A DNA stretch of 64,000 nucleotides from Amoebidium appalachense (Eukaryota; Ichthyosporea): positions 4,960,001 through 5,024,000 of the forward strand of contig CAVNZM010000001.1 of NCBI GenBank assembly GCA_963693365.1, in the 5' to 3' direction. The notes under the pieces were generated by a model. It saw only the letters and a program-made list of their open reading frames with translations, was not told the DNA's origin and searched no databases. How positions within the stretch are numbered: the stretch's first letter is position 1; every line of letters begins with the position of its first letter. Below, piece after piece: positions 51,571 through 63,557 of this stretch. Made by a program: the position numbers and the translations under genes.

Positions 51571-52700
51571 CCCCTCCCCACTCCCTAAACCTGATCGCTC
51601 ATAAACCCTTCTTCCCCTCCACGCCCCCACCTCCCCCTTTGAAGGGGAAAAAAAAGTCACCCTCCTTTCATTTCCCACCACGACTGTCCCCTCCATTCCC
51701 CAACCCCCTTCCAGCCCAAATACCACACTATGCACATAACCTGAGAATGCCTGGGGCAGGAGAGAGAAGATGGGGGGAGGCCCTGGTTGGGTGGGTAGGA
51801 AAGATGCAAATCTTACAGAGGAACCGTATTGCTGCAACAGGTCTTGATAAAAAGAAGATCCTGGAGGTAGATAGATGCCATCCACTTCCCCCCCCCCCCC
51901 CCCTGGGGGGTGAGAGTTAAGGAGAGAGGGAGGGAGGGAGGACGGGAGGGAGGGAGGGATAGAGGAAAGGAGGGAGGGAGGGGAGGGAGGGAGAGGGAGA
52001 GGAAGGGGGTGGGGGAGGGGGTGGGAGATGGTGGAAGGGAGGGAGGGATGGTGGGATGGTGGGTAGGTGGGTAGGGGGAGGGAAGGACGGACGGAGGGAG
52101 GGAGGGAGGGAGAAAGAGAGTGAGAGAGAGAGAGAGAGAGGGGGGGGGGGGGGGGTGGATGTTGAACGGCCCTTAATTCTTTTCTTCCATATCTGCAGAT
52201 TGTGGAGGGATGTATTTTCCATGTGTACACGTCTGTTCTGGGAGCTTTTTATGCTGATGGAAGCAGAGGGTTTGCTGGATCCGAACAACAAAATCCATCT
52301 CTTTTGTCTGCAGATTGTTTTCAAGCCTCGCATGCGGGCTGCTCTGGATAGATTCAGAGCCATGTGGGACAATCATGCATTGTCAACAGAACACAACAAG
52401 ACCCCTCTACAGCTGTGGCTTGAGGGTCGACATCCAAATCCGACAGACCCACCCGAGGTCGTGGAGGAGAACGAGTATGGTGTGTTTGCAGATATTCCTT
52501 CAGGGGAAGACAACGAAACAGTGCATTTAGATCCTCCCCGGTGGAATGTGCTGACAGACGAGCCGCTGCCTGTAATGTATGGAGTATTGCATGCCGAGTA
52601 TGGCAGCACATTCCCATTGCAAACCTGTGAGGACCACGGTGTTTCCATGTACTTGCGTGCCTTGGAATGTGTTAATGCGATATGGCTTGGCTCACAGTAG
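47658..52700 (+). CDS. rve-type integrase catalytic domain protein, four coding exons, intact
   Basis: Exons 47658-48245, 48766-48965, 50828-51043 and 52199-52700 (stop TAG) join in phase to give 501 residues. Residues 1-110 are helical and unassigned. About 118-160 is a helix-turn-helix (VLRDLIDFGYSQVDLAGMFG, then VSRDTIARRL). The retroviral-integrase fold follows, with the acidic triad D242 (LWHQDGNHK), D301 (RGDLGTEN) and E334 (HNQRIERLW); spacings of 59 and 33 residues fit D-D-35-E. The C-terminal part (LWRDVF to PRWNVL) matches the conserved tail of integrase-core proteins of animals and fungi that derive from transposons. ATG at 47658 has a good context (AAAATGG) and directly follows an acceptor. 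No flanking inverted repeats were found, so it could be a domesticated gene or an old element. Confidence 0.85.
48246..48765 (+). other. Integrase-like gene intron with C, CCA and CA repeats
   Basis: C runs (48261-48295, 48421-48439), (CCA)n at 48447-48483 and (CA)n. Confidence 0.7.
48966..50827 (+). other. Integrase-like gene intron
   Basis: Contains (CT)n (49283-49331), C and CCTCC tracts (49473-49560, 49767-49870), a G run (49619-49637) and a tandem 34-bp repeat (50080-50147). No additional exon seen. Confidence 0.65.
50080..50147 (+). repeat. Tandem 34-bp direct repeat
   Basis: Two adjacent copies (50080-50113 and 50114-50147) of a unit beginning ATTACATCTAGTTCTCTTTC, identical except at the last base. 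Confidence 0.9.
51044..52198 (+). other. Integrase-like gene last intron
   Basis: C runs and GGGA/GGAGGG purine tracts (51480-51568, 51920-52155). No exon supported. Confidence 0.65.
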
Positions 52701-52859
52701 TTGCATATTTTTGCACGAGTGTGTTGTGGGTTGCATTGAATTCTGCATATAGGAGCCTTGCAGGGGCAGAATGCGGAGCGAAGAGAACACAACGTTTGTG
52801 GGTTGGCTTGTGATGCGGGGGGAAAGGAGAGATGGGGGGGGGGGGGGAGGGGGGAGGGG

Positions 52860-53112
52860 GGGGGGGGGGTTGAATGCGTTAAAAAGTACGAAGTACACAA
52901 GAACAAACGGACAACACGATGCAGAATGCAAGCCATACATAAAGAGTATGCATAATAAGCAGAGCCCATCCTCAGGGGGGGCCCACGTCATCCACAGTAC
53001 CCGAGTTTCGACCTATTCACCTCGTTAACGAAACCCAACTCAGATACTGTTTCACTTGAACATGGGTAGGTCACCCGTCTTGATCAGAGACGAGCAGGGT
53101 TGATTATGCAGG
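52860..53112 (-). mobile_element. SINE copy D, full length, minus strand
   Basis: Reverse complement of copies B and C: the G run at 52840-52869 is its tail, and the head ends near 53112. It has box-A-like TCTGAGTTGGG and box-B-like AGGTCGAAACTCGGG. It lies 160 nt after the stop of the integrase-like gene. Confidence 0.75.
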
Positions 53113-53669
53113 CAAGGGCAGTGGGAAAGGCCGGGGGTTAAAGTTGCAGCAGTAAGCAGAAGCAAGAAAAATATAGATAGGAACTCAGGAGACGGGGCTT
53201 CTAGGAAGCTCCCCCGTCGATACCTAAGTCGATACTTCCCTGGCTAACATACTACACCAGCTGAAAAGAATTAAGTCCCGAAGGCCGCAGAATTCGCAAT
53301 CAGAGGGGAAAATATGAGATTTGACCCACGCCGCAGGGTAGTAACACGCTTACTAGGGCGGAACTTTATCGTCTTTGAACGGAAAGCTATGCCCCCGGAT
53401 GTCAGCCGGAAATATGGTATCACCCATTGCTTTGGGCTTGAAAAAAGCCAAACCGATAGTCCGAGTTATGTTACGCCGGCGGGTAACATGCTGCATGGGT
53501 TCCAAGGGAGCAGTCGCCAACAGAGCGGTGTGTGCATGTGTGCGGGTAACGCAATGTGTGACGTGTGTCTATAGCTATGAAAGGGGGTATGCAGAAGTGG
53601 GCAGATGAAGTGTGTGGAGAGAAAAACAGTAAGAAGAAAAGTAGACACCGGTATGTGCAACCCCGCACA

Positions 53670-53712
<43 letters not shown>

Positions 53713-53785
53713 AATAAGCGAAGATTACAGGTAATCAACCAGAACAACAAATGACAAGCAAAACAGCAGGCGCCAAAAAAAAAAA

Positions 53786-53835
<50 letters not shown>

Positions 53836-54431
53836 GGGGGGGGGGAGAGAGAGAGGGAGAGAGAGAAAGGTGGGGGGGGGGGGGGGGAGGGGGAGGAACG
53901 AGGGGGATGGTGGTCTTAGGGATGCTGCAGAATCGTCAGATATTAGACAAATCGTACCAATACGATCATTCTCTCATATATAAGAGAAGATTGTGACTAA
54001 CGATGTGCAGAGCTGGTTAAGACCTGTTGAGTGTGCAGAGAAAATGGGAGGGGAAGGAGGAGGGGAAGGGGGGGGGGGGGGTTGAAGTAAGAGAGGGGAG
54101 GGAATGTTAGAGTGTCAGTAGTCTCAGCAGGGGACCCTGCAGAGTCGTTAGATATCAGACAAAAACGCACCAACGACCAAGTTCTCCAAGGGGAGAAATG
54201 CGTAAAACGTTCTGCAGAGTGGGTTAGAGACCTGCTGATGAGAAGAGTGTATACAGGGTTTGGCCAGGGGGGGGGGGGGGGGGGGGGGGAAGGGGGGGGG
54301 GAAAGAAGGCAGGAGGGAAAGGGGGGGGGGGGGGGGGGGAGTAGGCCGGGGAAGGGCGAAGGGCGAAGGGCGAAGGGAGGGGAGGGAGGGAGGGAGGGAG
54401 GGGGGGGGGGGGGGGGGGGGGAGGGGGGGAG

Positions 54432-54465
<34 letters not shown>

Positions 54466-54943
54466 TGGTGGACAGATCAGAGATGAGAGCTCCATTTCAA
54501 AACTTACCAGGCAACCCAAAAACTTAGCCGGCTGAGAAAGAAGAACGGCGGGGGAATTGTTTGGGAAAAGGAGCGGCGGGAGAGAGGGGGGGGAGGGGGA
54601 GGGGGGAGAGAGGGGGAGAGGGAGAGAGAGGGAGAGGGAGGGAGAGAACGAGAAAGAACGAAGAGAGAGAGAGAGAGGGAGACAGACAGAGAGAGAGAGG
54701 GAGGGAGAGAGAGAGAGAGAGGGAGGGAGAGAGGGAGGGAGGGGGGGGAGGGGGGAGGGGGAGGGGGCTGGTAGGGGGGGGGGGGGGGGGGGGGGGGGGA
54801 ATCGGGATAAGAGTGGGGGACTAGGGAGTGTTGATCTTTTTAGTGATGATGGAGAGTATGTGAGAGGAGTGAACGCCACGGTATATGTGCGGGTGTGTGG
54901 CGAGAAAGCTGTGCATTTTGTTGTGCAAGAGTCTAAAAGAGTA

Positions 54944-54986
<43 letters not shown>

Positions 54987-56728
54987 CTGGGGCAGGGAAT
55001 AGGGTATTCAAAAGGAGGAGGGAAGAGTTTGGGTGAATGTTTTCAGATCAAACTTACAAGCTAGTTTGTTTGGTAGCCACATAGAGTAACCGGCGAGATT
55101 CATGATGTTGAAGGGTTATGCATGAAAGGGGCTATGGAGCTGTTGGGAATAGGTTTTTTGCTACATACACACACACGCTGGATACTGTGGCCATGGCGCA
55201 AGCACGCACGTAATCAGGCTAAGCAAACACAAGCATGAAAGGACTTGCAGACGAGCAGATATGGGTGCGCACACACAAAAAAATCTCCTCTGTTTTGCAT
55301 TGGTTTTGCTGGTTCTGACGGTCTCTCTCTTTTTTTTTATATTTTTTTCTCAGTGTTTTTTTGCTTTGTTTTGTTTTGCTTAGTATAGGGGAGGGGCGGG
55401 GAGGGAGGTATGTTGGGGTGTGTGTGGTAGAGGGTGTGGGGGGTGGGGGGGGAAGGGTGAGGGGACGGGGGGTATTTACAGCGGTGTTTTCGGTTGTAGT
55501 GATTGCATACTCACATGCAAAGTTTCAACAAAGCTAATATTAGACAGTTTGATGTGCATCCAGGCCATGATTTATGGCCATGATTTATGAATGAGATAAG
55601 ACACCAGGTCCGGAGTAGCACAGCCATTTCGATTTTATTTCCATTTTTTTCGTTGGTTGATAACCATGGGGTATGAAAAACATGAGCTATATATAAAATT
55701 TAAAGAAATGTCACAATAAATGAATATAAATAAATGGCTATGGAACTTTGTCGAACTGTAAACATGCAAACTCAGCAATCGTGCATTGCAACCAAGCATA
55801 GCTAGCCAAACCAGTGACCAACCTCCAAAACAAAAAAAAAGAAAAAAAAAAAAAGAAAGAAAGCCAAGTTACCAACCAACCAAAAAATTAAAACATGTAT
55901 CACGATGTTTGTCAACATATGCGTGTGAGAAGGCTACAATAGCTGATTCATTGAGACAGGATAATACATACAATTTGACAAGGGATTATATACACAGACA
56001 CGGCGCAAACTGCGGCCGACCAATAGAACCCCCCCCCCCCCCCTCGCTTTGAAAATGAAGAGCCAGTGGAAGCCACAGGAAACAAAGAATATAGGAGATA
56101 TACACGAATAACTGGAGCACTTCTTGCACAAACGACCAAGTCTTGCATGAGAGGAGCAAAGCAAGGAACAGAGATCGATCATCATAGAAGTGTACAGCCC
56201 AGCCACAGGCACCGTTGCGGGCGCCAGGGAGGGAGGGAGGGAGGGAGGGAGGGAGGGAGGGAGGGAGGGAGGGAGGGGGGGGGGGGGGGGGGGACACCTC
56301 GTAGATGAATATCAAAACCCAAACATAATCCATATCCATATAGGGTTCACAATATGCCACAAGACATCAAACTGCAATGCACAGATTCTAAATACACCAT
56401 GCATAATGGGTGAAGAGGTCAAGGGATATCACCGAGGCTAGGGACAACGGAAGCAGACAAGCGGAGGTAAAAAATATTACGCAAGGAGGAAAAAAATACA
56501 TGCCAACTCATGTGTTACCATACGTTGGAAGGAAAAAAACACACTCCCGATTGTTCCACCTCCCCTCCATAACATTTAACAGATTTTGTTTCAATACACA
56601 AACCCAAGGGGCTATTGTGCCGGCGTACACTCCGTCTTGTGTGTTTGCCACTTTGTGATTTGGCAAAAGCGGGAGCAGAACTGTGTTGTTGTGTTGTGTT
56701 GTTGGGTGGTGGTGGTGGTGGTGGTGGT

Positions 56729-56817
<89 letters not shown>

Positions 56818-57046
56818 GGTCATAGTCAGTTTCAGTACATCATCTACTGTATGGAACATGGCAAGGGTTTAGATGCAGAACAAGGTGGAAAGGGTGCTTC
56901 AGAACAATGTGGAAAGGGTACGAAGTACAACTACACGATAAGAAACACGGTGCAGGACACAGGGCGTCTAATGGAAAGCAAAAGCAAACAGGCGTCGGTG
57001 GTGGTGGTGTGTGTTAAGAGGGGGGGGGGGGGGGGGGGGGCTAAAC
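53113..57046. other. Spacer, no gene recognised apart from a possible 3' end of the F-box gene
   Basis: 53113-53600 is unique sequence beside SINE copy D with no recognised coding. 53760-54990 is G- and GA-rich with an A run (54432-54461) and G run (54944-54986). 55,000-56,020 is AT-rich unique sequence. (GGGA)n lies at 56226-56279, and a 50-nt G run at 56766-56816 follows (TGG)n and (GT)n. The last exon of the F-box gene should be in this interval but I could not find it. Confidence 0.5.
56226..56279 (+). repeat. (GGGA)n microsatellite with G run
   Basis: About thirteen tandem GGGA units, then 18 G. Confidence 0.9.
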
Positions 57047-57213
57047 CTTTCTGCCGTAGCATCTGCTGCAGACTTTGAGCTTCAGGCCGGCCGTCTCCTT
57101 GCGGCCACAGGCCTCGTGGGAGCACTGGGACGGCACAGGCAGCAGGTGTCTGCACACAGAGTCAGCATTCACCACTAGTACAACTCAAGGAATAGCAGCC
57201 TGTTTGTTGTTCC

Positions 57214-57251
<38 letters not shown>

Positions 57252-57292
57252 AACCATACCCCACCAAAGAAAAAGAAAAAAAAGACAAAGAG

Positions 57293-57335
<43 letters not shown>

Positions 57336-57367
57336 GGGGGGGGGGAAAGAAAAAGGATAGAAAATGA

Positions 57368-57419
<52 letters not shown>

Positions 57420-58772
57420 AAAAACACCCCGCACACACACCTGCTCGTCTTCATACCCCCAAGCTCCCTAATCGATATAAAATCGTGACAAAGAGAGCTA
57501 AGCACGCAGCCAGTCTGCGTGTGTGGCAGCCTGCATGCGTGTAGTAACGAGAACCACCAGTGTGTGCATGTGTGTATATTTGTGCGTGTGTGTGTATACA
57601 TGTGCCTGCATGCAGCCGTGTATCAGTGTGTACGTGTGTGCCCCTGTCTCCGGGGTTGTGACACCATGTGTTCCAGTCACAGCAAAGGTAAATGTACCTT
57701 GCAACAACGTGGCGTGTAGGGATCTTTCCCGGTGGGGGGTTGACCGTGTTGTGTGCCCGGATGACGGCATTCACAGACGTGATGGCTATCTTCTTCGTCA
57801 CCTCTAGCTTCTCTTTGGCCTCCCATCTGCAACCATGCAACCTGTCAGACTCATACACACGAGAACCGATCGGTACAGCACTCACACTTATAAACGTGCC
57901 ACGATAAAGAAGAAGAGTCATAAAGACTAACTTGTTGTCACATATCCATGTGTCTTTAGCGTTTCTCAGCGCTGTACCAGAATATTCAAAATCGATTCCC
58001 TGCAAACGTGCTTCATATACATCCCCAAGGCGTGGAGTCCATGTCAACAACATCCATTATCTCGGTGGGTAGAATCGGTGTATACAAACGATGGAGAAAA
58101 CTGCATATGAAGTTATAAAGATAGCATATGGAAATTGCTTACAATGGGTCCAAATACATCAAATGATGTATGTAAATTGCTCACAATCGGAATTCAAATA
58201 TTATCAGAGTAAACTGCAGGAAGAGGTGGGTAAATGGGCAACGACACACACTGTGAAGGACATGTGAAAACCGCTAAATACCAGTTAATCGCATTTAATT
58301 ATCATGACTATACATAATTTTCTTGTTCCCCTCAAGAGAGCAAGCATAGATGGTGCATATCCCTACTGTGCGCACAATTGTGTGTGTCTGTGTCTCTCTG
58401 TATGTGTCTGTGTTTGTGTGTGCGTGCATGCACCTCCATTTGTTTCCATTTCCTTTTCTGTCCATTGAACAACCTTAATTTTTCTTGGCTTTTCCTCTCA
58501 TTTCTTTCCGTTGTAAGTTCTCTTCCTATAATATCAACACTGTAATACTGTAACCGTGGAGAAAGAGGTCATTGGGCGGAGGTTGGGGGGAGGGGGAATC
58601 ATACTCGACCAGGGGCACATATTGACCCTGTTGAATCAGATGGCGGATGGGGTCTAGGCACGGTGCATCGCTGTTGTGGGTCAAAATGGCCAGGCTAAAG
58701 TAGGACGGCATGTGCCCTGTCTGCGCGGCCTGAGACATATACCTCACTCCTTCACACGTGGCATCGGGCGTG

Positions 58773-58843
<71 letters not shown>

Positions 58844-59017
58844 TGTGCGTGCGCACGTGTGTGGGAAGAGGCAACCAGGGCAAGGGGCGGGGCATGGCGA
58901 GGGGAGGCAATGACTGTTAGTAAATCTGTATATCTGGCATGTATGTGTGTGCATGCCTATGTGCAGATGTGAGTGTGAGTATAGTTTAGTGTGGCATGTC
59001 CCTTTTTCTTGTGTGTG

Positions 59018-59057
<40 letters not shown>

Positions 59058-59652
59058 GGTATGTATGTGTGCGTGTGTGAGCACGGGTGTGTGTGTGTGT
59101 GAGTATATGTGTTTGTGTGGGTGTGAGTGCGGGTGTGGGCGTGGGTGTGAGTGCAAGCTTGCATGTGTGATGTGTGCAACACATATGCCACCCTTGCACC
59201 CACACGTACGTGAGACCTGTGCACGGTGCATGTGTGCTTGTTTGAACTTTAGTGTGTGGGTGTCCGCATTAGTGGGTGTCATTATCTAAGATGAGCGTGC
59301 ATGTCCCTATGTATGCCCAAGAGGGGGGGGGGGGGGGGGGGGGGGGGGGGAGGGGGGGAGGAAGGGGAAGGACGGGATTGGGAGAGAATGGGGACGGGAG
59401 GGCATGAGGGAGGGAAGGGGAGAGCCAAAAACACAGAAAAATGAAGAGAGGCAGTGCGTGCCAGGGAGAGAGAGAGAGGTGGGGGAGAAGCAGGGGGAAG
59501 GTTAGTACTGCTTCACAGAGTCCGAAGTACACACGACAGACAACATATGCAGATGTTGCAAAGCATACATGGGGGGGGGGGGGGGGGGGGGAGGGGAGGG
59601 GGGTTACACAATCCAAAAGCTAAAAACAACATGGGGTGGTTATGTGAAAATC

Positions 59653-59723
<71 letters not shown>

Positions 59724-60122
59724 CCTAATCGACGCCAGTGAACCCCATCCTCACGCAAGAACCCGAGCCCCTGGTGGCCAAACCCTCACCCCTTACTAAG
59801 CATTGGGTGAGTGTAATGGGTTCGGGTGGGGGACAAAAAGCAACGCCAAACGACCACAAAAGACAACACCAATCACACAGATTAATTAGACGGATGAGCA
59901 ACAGTTCCACAGGGTGCACATACCACCACATAGAGCTGGTGCATGCCGTAGAAGTGTGCTGCAGATGCATTTCCGCAGTCCGCAGCCCTTTTCACCACCC
60001 TCAGTGCGCCTGCATGCATGCTGGCCAGCGTGATCTTCGCCCCCTCCGTGTCCCACACAGACATCACTGCAGCATAGAATGTCAGCTTCTGAAAAAAAAA
60101 AAATCACTGTTCGAGAAATGCA

Positions 60123-60162
<40 letters not shown>

Positions 60163-61809
60163 AAAAAAAAAAAAAACAAAACAAAAAAAAACAGTAATGT
60201 GCAAAAAAAACTTACAAAGCTAATATTGCTTGCATCAAGCCAAAAAAAAGTCAAAGAACTACTTGCATCCCCCCCACCCCCCCCCCCTTCATTCTTTCAT
60301 GACTGAGCTCTAAGCAGAATCCCTCCCTCCCGTCGCACAACTTCCCTTTCCCCCATGAAGTTCTTTCTCTCCCCCCCCCCCCCCCCCCACACACACACCC
60401 TCCTGTCCCCCCCCCCCCCCCTTTTGACAAAAGTCATCTCCCCCTCCCCTCCTTCCTTTCCTCTTTCTCTCCCCCCCCCCCATCACCCTCTCTACGCATC
60501 CCCCTATAAGCTTAATACATTGTCCCAGCCAATTGATCCCCCCCCCCCCCCCCCCAAAAAAAAAAAAAAAAAAAAAGGAAAAAAAATGTCTCTCCCTCTC
60601 GTCATGAAGAAAAAAACACACGACAGTTATCTTCTTGCCATGAATTCTATCTCCCTGTAACCCACATTTTCATTGACTATCGATAAGCCACAAATCCCTC
60701 TTTCCACGTTTCCTCTCCTCTGTACGCTGTCCATGACTTCGACTAATATGCCCAACATACCGCCCCACGAGAGCACTCACCACCAAGTCTCGCTTTCCCT
60801 CTTTGCTCATCGGATAAGGAATGTATGTGTCTAGCCAACACATGGCTGTGTACAGAAAAGTGTATGCATTTTCCATTCACCAACATTATGTACCCCCCCC
60901 CCCCCCCCCCCCCCCCACCACCACCACCAAAAAAAACAAAAAAAACAAAAAAAAAACAAAAAAAGCAAAAAAACGCTGACACTCCTTAGTGTGCCTCTTC
61001 CTTTGTCAACACCTTTTCCTATGGCATGCCTCTATCGATCTCCTCATATCATGCATCTCTGATTCTCAAACATGCCGGCACACGCACGCACACACAACCA
61101 GAACACAAAGCCCAAGAAGCATGCAAACAGACCACAAACGAAGCACAAACCAACAAAACGTGTCGCCAAGCAAACATTGCCACCCACACACCCCATTGCC
61201 CCCTCCATCACCCTCACCTGGTCTGCAATCTACTAAGTCGCGAAACCACCGGCACACTGCTCTGAGTTTCAGCACCTCCCTAGGGGCTGTTTTTGCCAAG
61301 TGCTCGAAAATCAAAAGGAGCATCTCAGAAGGAAGAGCGGGTAAAGTTCTACTCTGTGAACGACGCGTCATAATATGCGGTGTCCATTCGCTACTATGGC
61401 TGTGTTTTCGGAGTTTCCGTGCACCGACACTCACAGTGTGTGTGTGTGTTTCATGGTTGCTGCTGGATGTTATCTCTTTTCTCTCCTCTTCACTCTCTCC
61501 TGAGTCCGTTCCTTCAAGCGATGCAAGTGACTGATTGGAGTTTGGTGAACGATCCAATGTTGCTGGTATAAAGTCACTGCTTGCTTGTGTCAAGTCACTA
61601 CTTGGCTGGGCTCTGCGTCTGATGGCACGAGCTATCTTTCGCCCAGCTGGGGCGTTTTGCGTAGTTGGCTTCTCATCTCCCTTGCATGTTTGCACGAAAC
61701 CGCCCGCGGACTGGGTTTCCTCCTCACTCCAGGATGCTATGTGCCCGCTGTTGTTGCAGCTCTTAAAGGCGCTGGGAGTTTCACGAGCGTTACGTGGCCT
61801 TAGTCGCAT
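57047..61809 (-). CDS. F-box / Sel1-repeat / MYND zinc-finger protein, last exon not found
   Basis: Minus-strand exons in order: 61218-61809, 60781-60845, 59924-60088, 58541-58774, 57932-57999, 57698-57841, 57047-57149 (about 457 codons). Exon 1 has a basic, Ser-rich N-terminus and an F-box at residues 157-197 (LPSEMLLLIFEHL, CRWFRDLV). Exons 3-4 encode Sel1-like repeats (ALRVVKRAADCGNASAAHFY, then EGVRYMSQAAQTGHMPSYF). The last exon found carries the first zinc site of a MYND finger (CSHEACGRKETAGLKLKVC, then SRC). The order F-box, Sel1, MYND is that of plant At1g67340-type proteins, where the F-box recruits SCF ubiquitin ligase. Splice phases match at all joins; the end of exon 4 and start of exon 5 are the weakest, since exon 4 could also run to a TAG at 58526. 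The second MYND half (YC...C...H...C) is missing. Confidence 0.8.
58777..59923 (-). other. Intron of the F-box gene with (GT)n, G run and (CA)n
   Basis: (GT)n 58777-58835, GT-rich 59017-59120, G run 59322-59350 and (CA)n 59655-59721 on the plus strand. Orientation of repeats is mixed, unlike the mostly C/CA sense-strand bias of the ARM-SPRY gene. Confidence 0.7.
60089..60780 (-). other. Intron of the F-box gene
   Basis: C/A runs at 60125-60174, C runs at 60371-60389 and 60405-60420, and a C/A junction at 60538-60575. No exon supported. Confidence 0.65.
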
Positions 61810-63192
61810 GATGGCCTCGCGTTGTTGGAGCAGGAATAAGAAAAAGTGTTGCCGGTGTAAAACATCGATTCTGACAGGCGCAAAAGTGTGCAGAAATGGT
61901 GCAGGAAAAGGCTTTTCCTGGCACGAAAGTACTAAAATAGGTTATAGGTTATATGGGTTCGCAAGCCACCAACACCACTAGCTGTTGGTTTCTGCGCCGT
62001 CGGAAATCTAACACTCACCAGCATAAAAACCTAAACCCCCATTCTCGGTTTGTGTGCGTCTTTGTCCACGTTTCGTACCATTAATACTATCAGAAGTGTG
62101 GCGTAAGTGACATAACTCACAAGCAATAAATCATTACAATATCAAGCAAAAACCACACGTGAAGTGCATGTAAACCATACAAAGCCTTTCTACCCTGTGT
62201 AGTGAACGGATGTGCCGCTGAGCTTCGCTGTCGACAAAAACTCGTTTCTCGATCTGTCGATGGGCAAATCGTTTAGGGAGCCTATTTCCGGTCAATAGGT
62301 CATAATTTGCGATTTGAACTCCATGCGCCCCCTCCCAGGCTCGAATGCATTGAGACATGCAAATACAAAAGAAACGTTAGATGAAGGCTGTACACGTATA
62401 TGCTTAATGAATATTTGGTGAAAATTTATCATTTTAATGACTGTATTTTTTTATTTAATCTATTTTAGCTTTCTAAACGTACTTACATGACGTCTCTGTT
62501 CTGTAAGTTTGTAGGCTGACGTCCGAAATTATAATTCTGCTATGCCCCACTCCGGCAGATTACGACACACCGGCATTATTAGAAATCGAAGATAAAGATC
62601 GAGCCAATCGTATAATGCATATACTTTATAAACGTTACGATTTAAAATTTTGCTATACTTTCTATTATCTACAATATTAAAGTAGAATGGGGCACTATGA
62701 TTGGGTCAAAGTCACAGACTTCAGGCGTGTTCAACCGACGAATATACTTTCCTCGATTAATTCTCCATTTTTTCCTTTCAGTGGTACGTCATTATCGAAT
62801 GCCGATAACTCGAGTAGCTCCTCGCTTATATCTTCGCATTCATTATTTTAGAGGTAATTATTATCAAGGGGTGCAGCTACCAGCCTTCTGTACCCCCAGC
62901 CGGCACAGCACACGTGTACACATCTCTATGCGTTCTGGTGTTGGCAACCTGATACGGATACCTTGTTCTGTTAGTTTCCCCTCCGTCCTTCAAGATTAGG
63001 CAGGCCACATTCACACGAACACAACACGCTGTTTTCTCTAGCTATAGGTATACTTGTTCTGGGGAGGCTTTCAACTCGTTCTTAAAGGCCTCTGGGCCCT
63101 TTTTGCAGCCGCTTCTGCCTTTGGGCTTGTCTTTTGGTTTCCGACAATACGAGGAAGTTAACTATACTTAGGAGAGAGGCACACAGAGAAAA
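61810..63192. promoter_or_regulatory. Divergent promoter region of the F-box and RLP24 genes
   Basis: About 1.4 kb between two genes read away from each other. For the plus strand: CCAAT at 62604 (GAGCCAATCG) and TATAAA at 62627-62632, so a transcript could start near 62660, with a possible leader intron ending at TATACTTAG before the ATG at 63193. An inverted CCAAT lies at 62700. No clear TATA was seen on the minus side. Confidence 0.4.
62230..62345 (+). mobile_element. Possible diverged SINE fragment
   Basis: CTCGTTTCTCGATC near the start and GAGCCTATTTCCGGTCAATAGGTC further on resemble the head and the box-B side of copies B and C. The body after that is too different to be sure. Confidence 0.3.
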
Positions 63193-63273
63193 TGAGGTTG
63201 GAGAAGTGTTATTTCTGCTCGTCGACCATCTACCCGGGTCACGGCAGTACCTTCATCCGTAACGACAATAAGG
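63193..63273 (+). CDS. RSL24D1: RLP24 / RSL24D1, first coding exon (gene continues past window)
   Basis: Starts ATG at 63193 and encodes 27 residues: [27 protein letters not shown], then donor gtaatg at 63274. This is the N-terminus of the L24e-like protein RLP24 (yeast Rlp24, human RSL24D1), with the first Cys pair of its zinc ribbon (C6, C9). RLP24 is a nucleolar 60S assembly factor that holds the place of ribosomal protein eL24 and is released by the Drg1 ATPase in yeast. IYPGHG and FxRND are present; RLP24 rather than eL24 is favoured because eL24 usually has SGYKIYPGHG and a KVFxFLN continuation. The second Cys pair must be in the next exon, which is not in the remaining 727 nt. Confidence 0.88.
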
Positions 63274-63526
63274 TAATGCTGTGAAGCTGTCACTGTGTGC
63301 TTGCACACCTGCCTGTGGCGCTTTTGCTTGTGGATGTTGGTGGGTGCGTGTCCATCTGTGTGTCTGTGTCTTTTTCTGTGTCTTTGCCTGTGTCTGTGCG
63401 CGCGGTCGTCCCTTAAATAAGTGTGTTTGTGTCCGTGTGTGCGGCCGCATCGCTGTACACATTTACTTTCAACGACCTGTTCGTCTTCTTTATTCCCCTT
63501 GCACATCTGTATGTGCGTGTGCGTGT

Positions 63527-63557
<31 letters not shown>

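Noticed and set aside
53314-53574. 86-codon plus-strand frame next to SINE copy D
   Set aside because: No recognisable domain, no splice or promoter support; length expected by chance.
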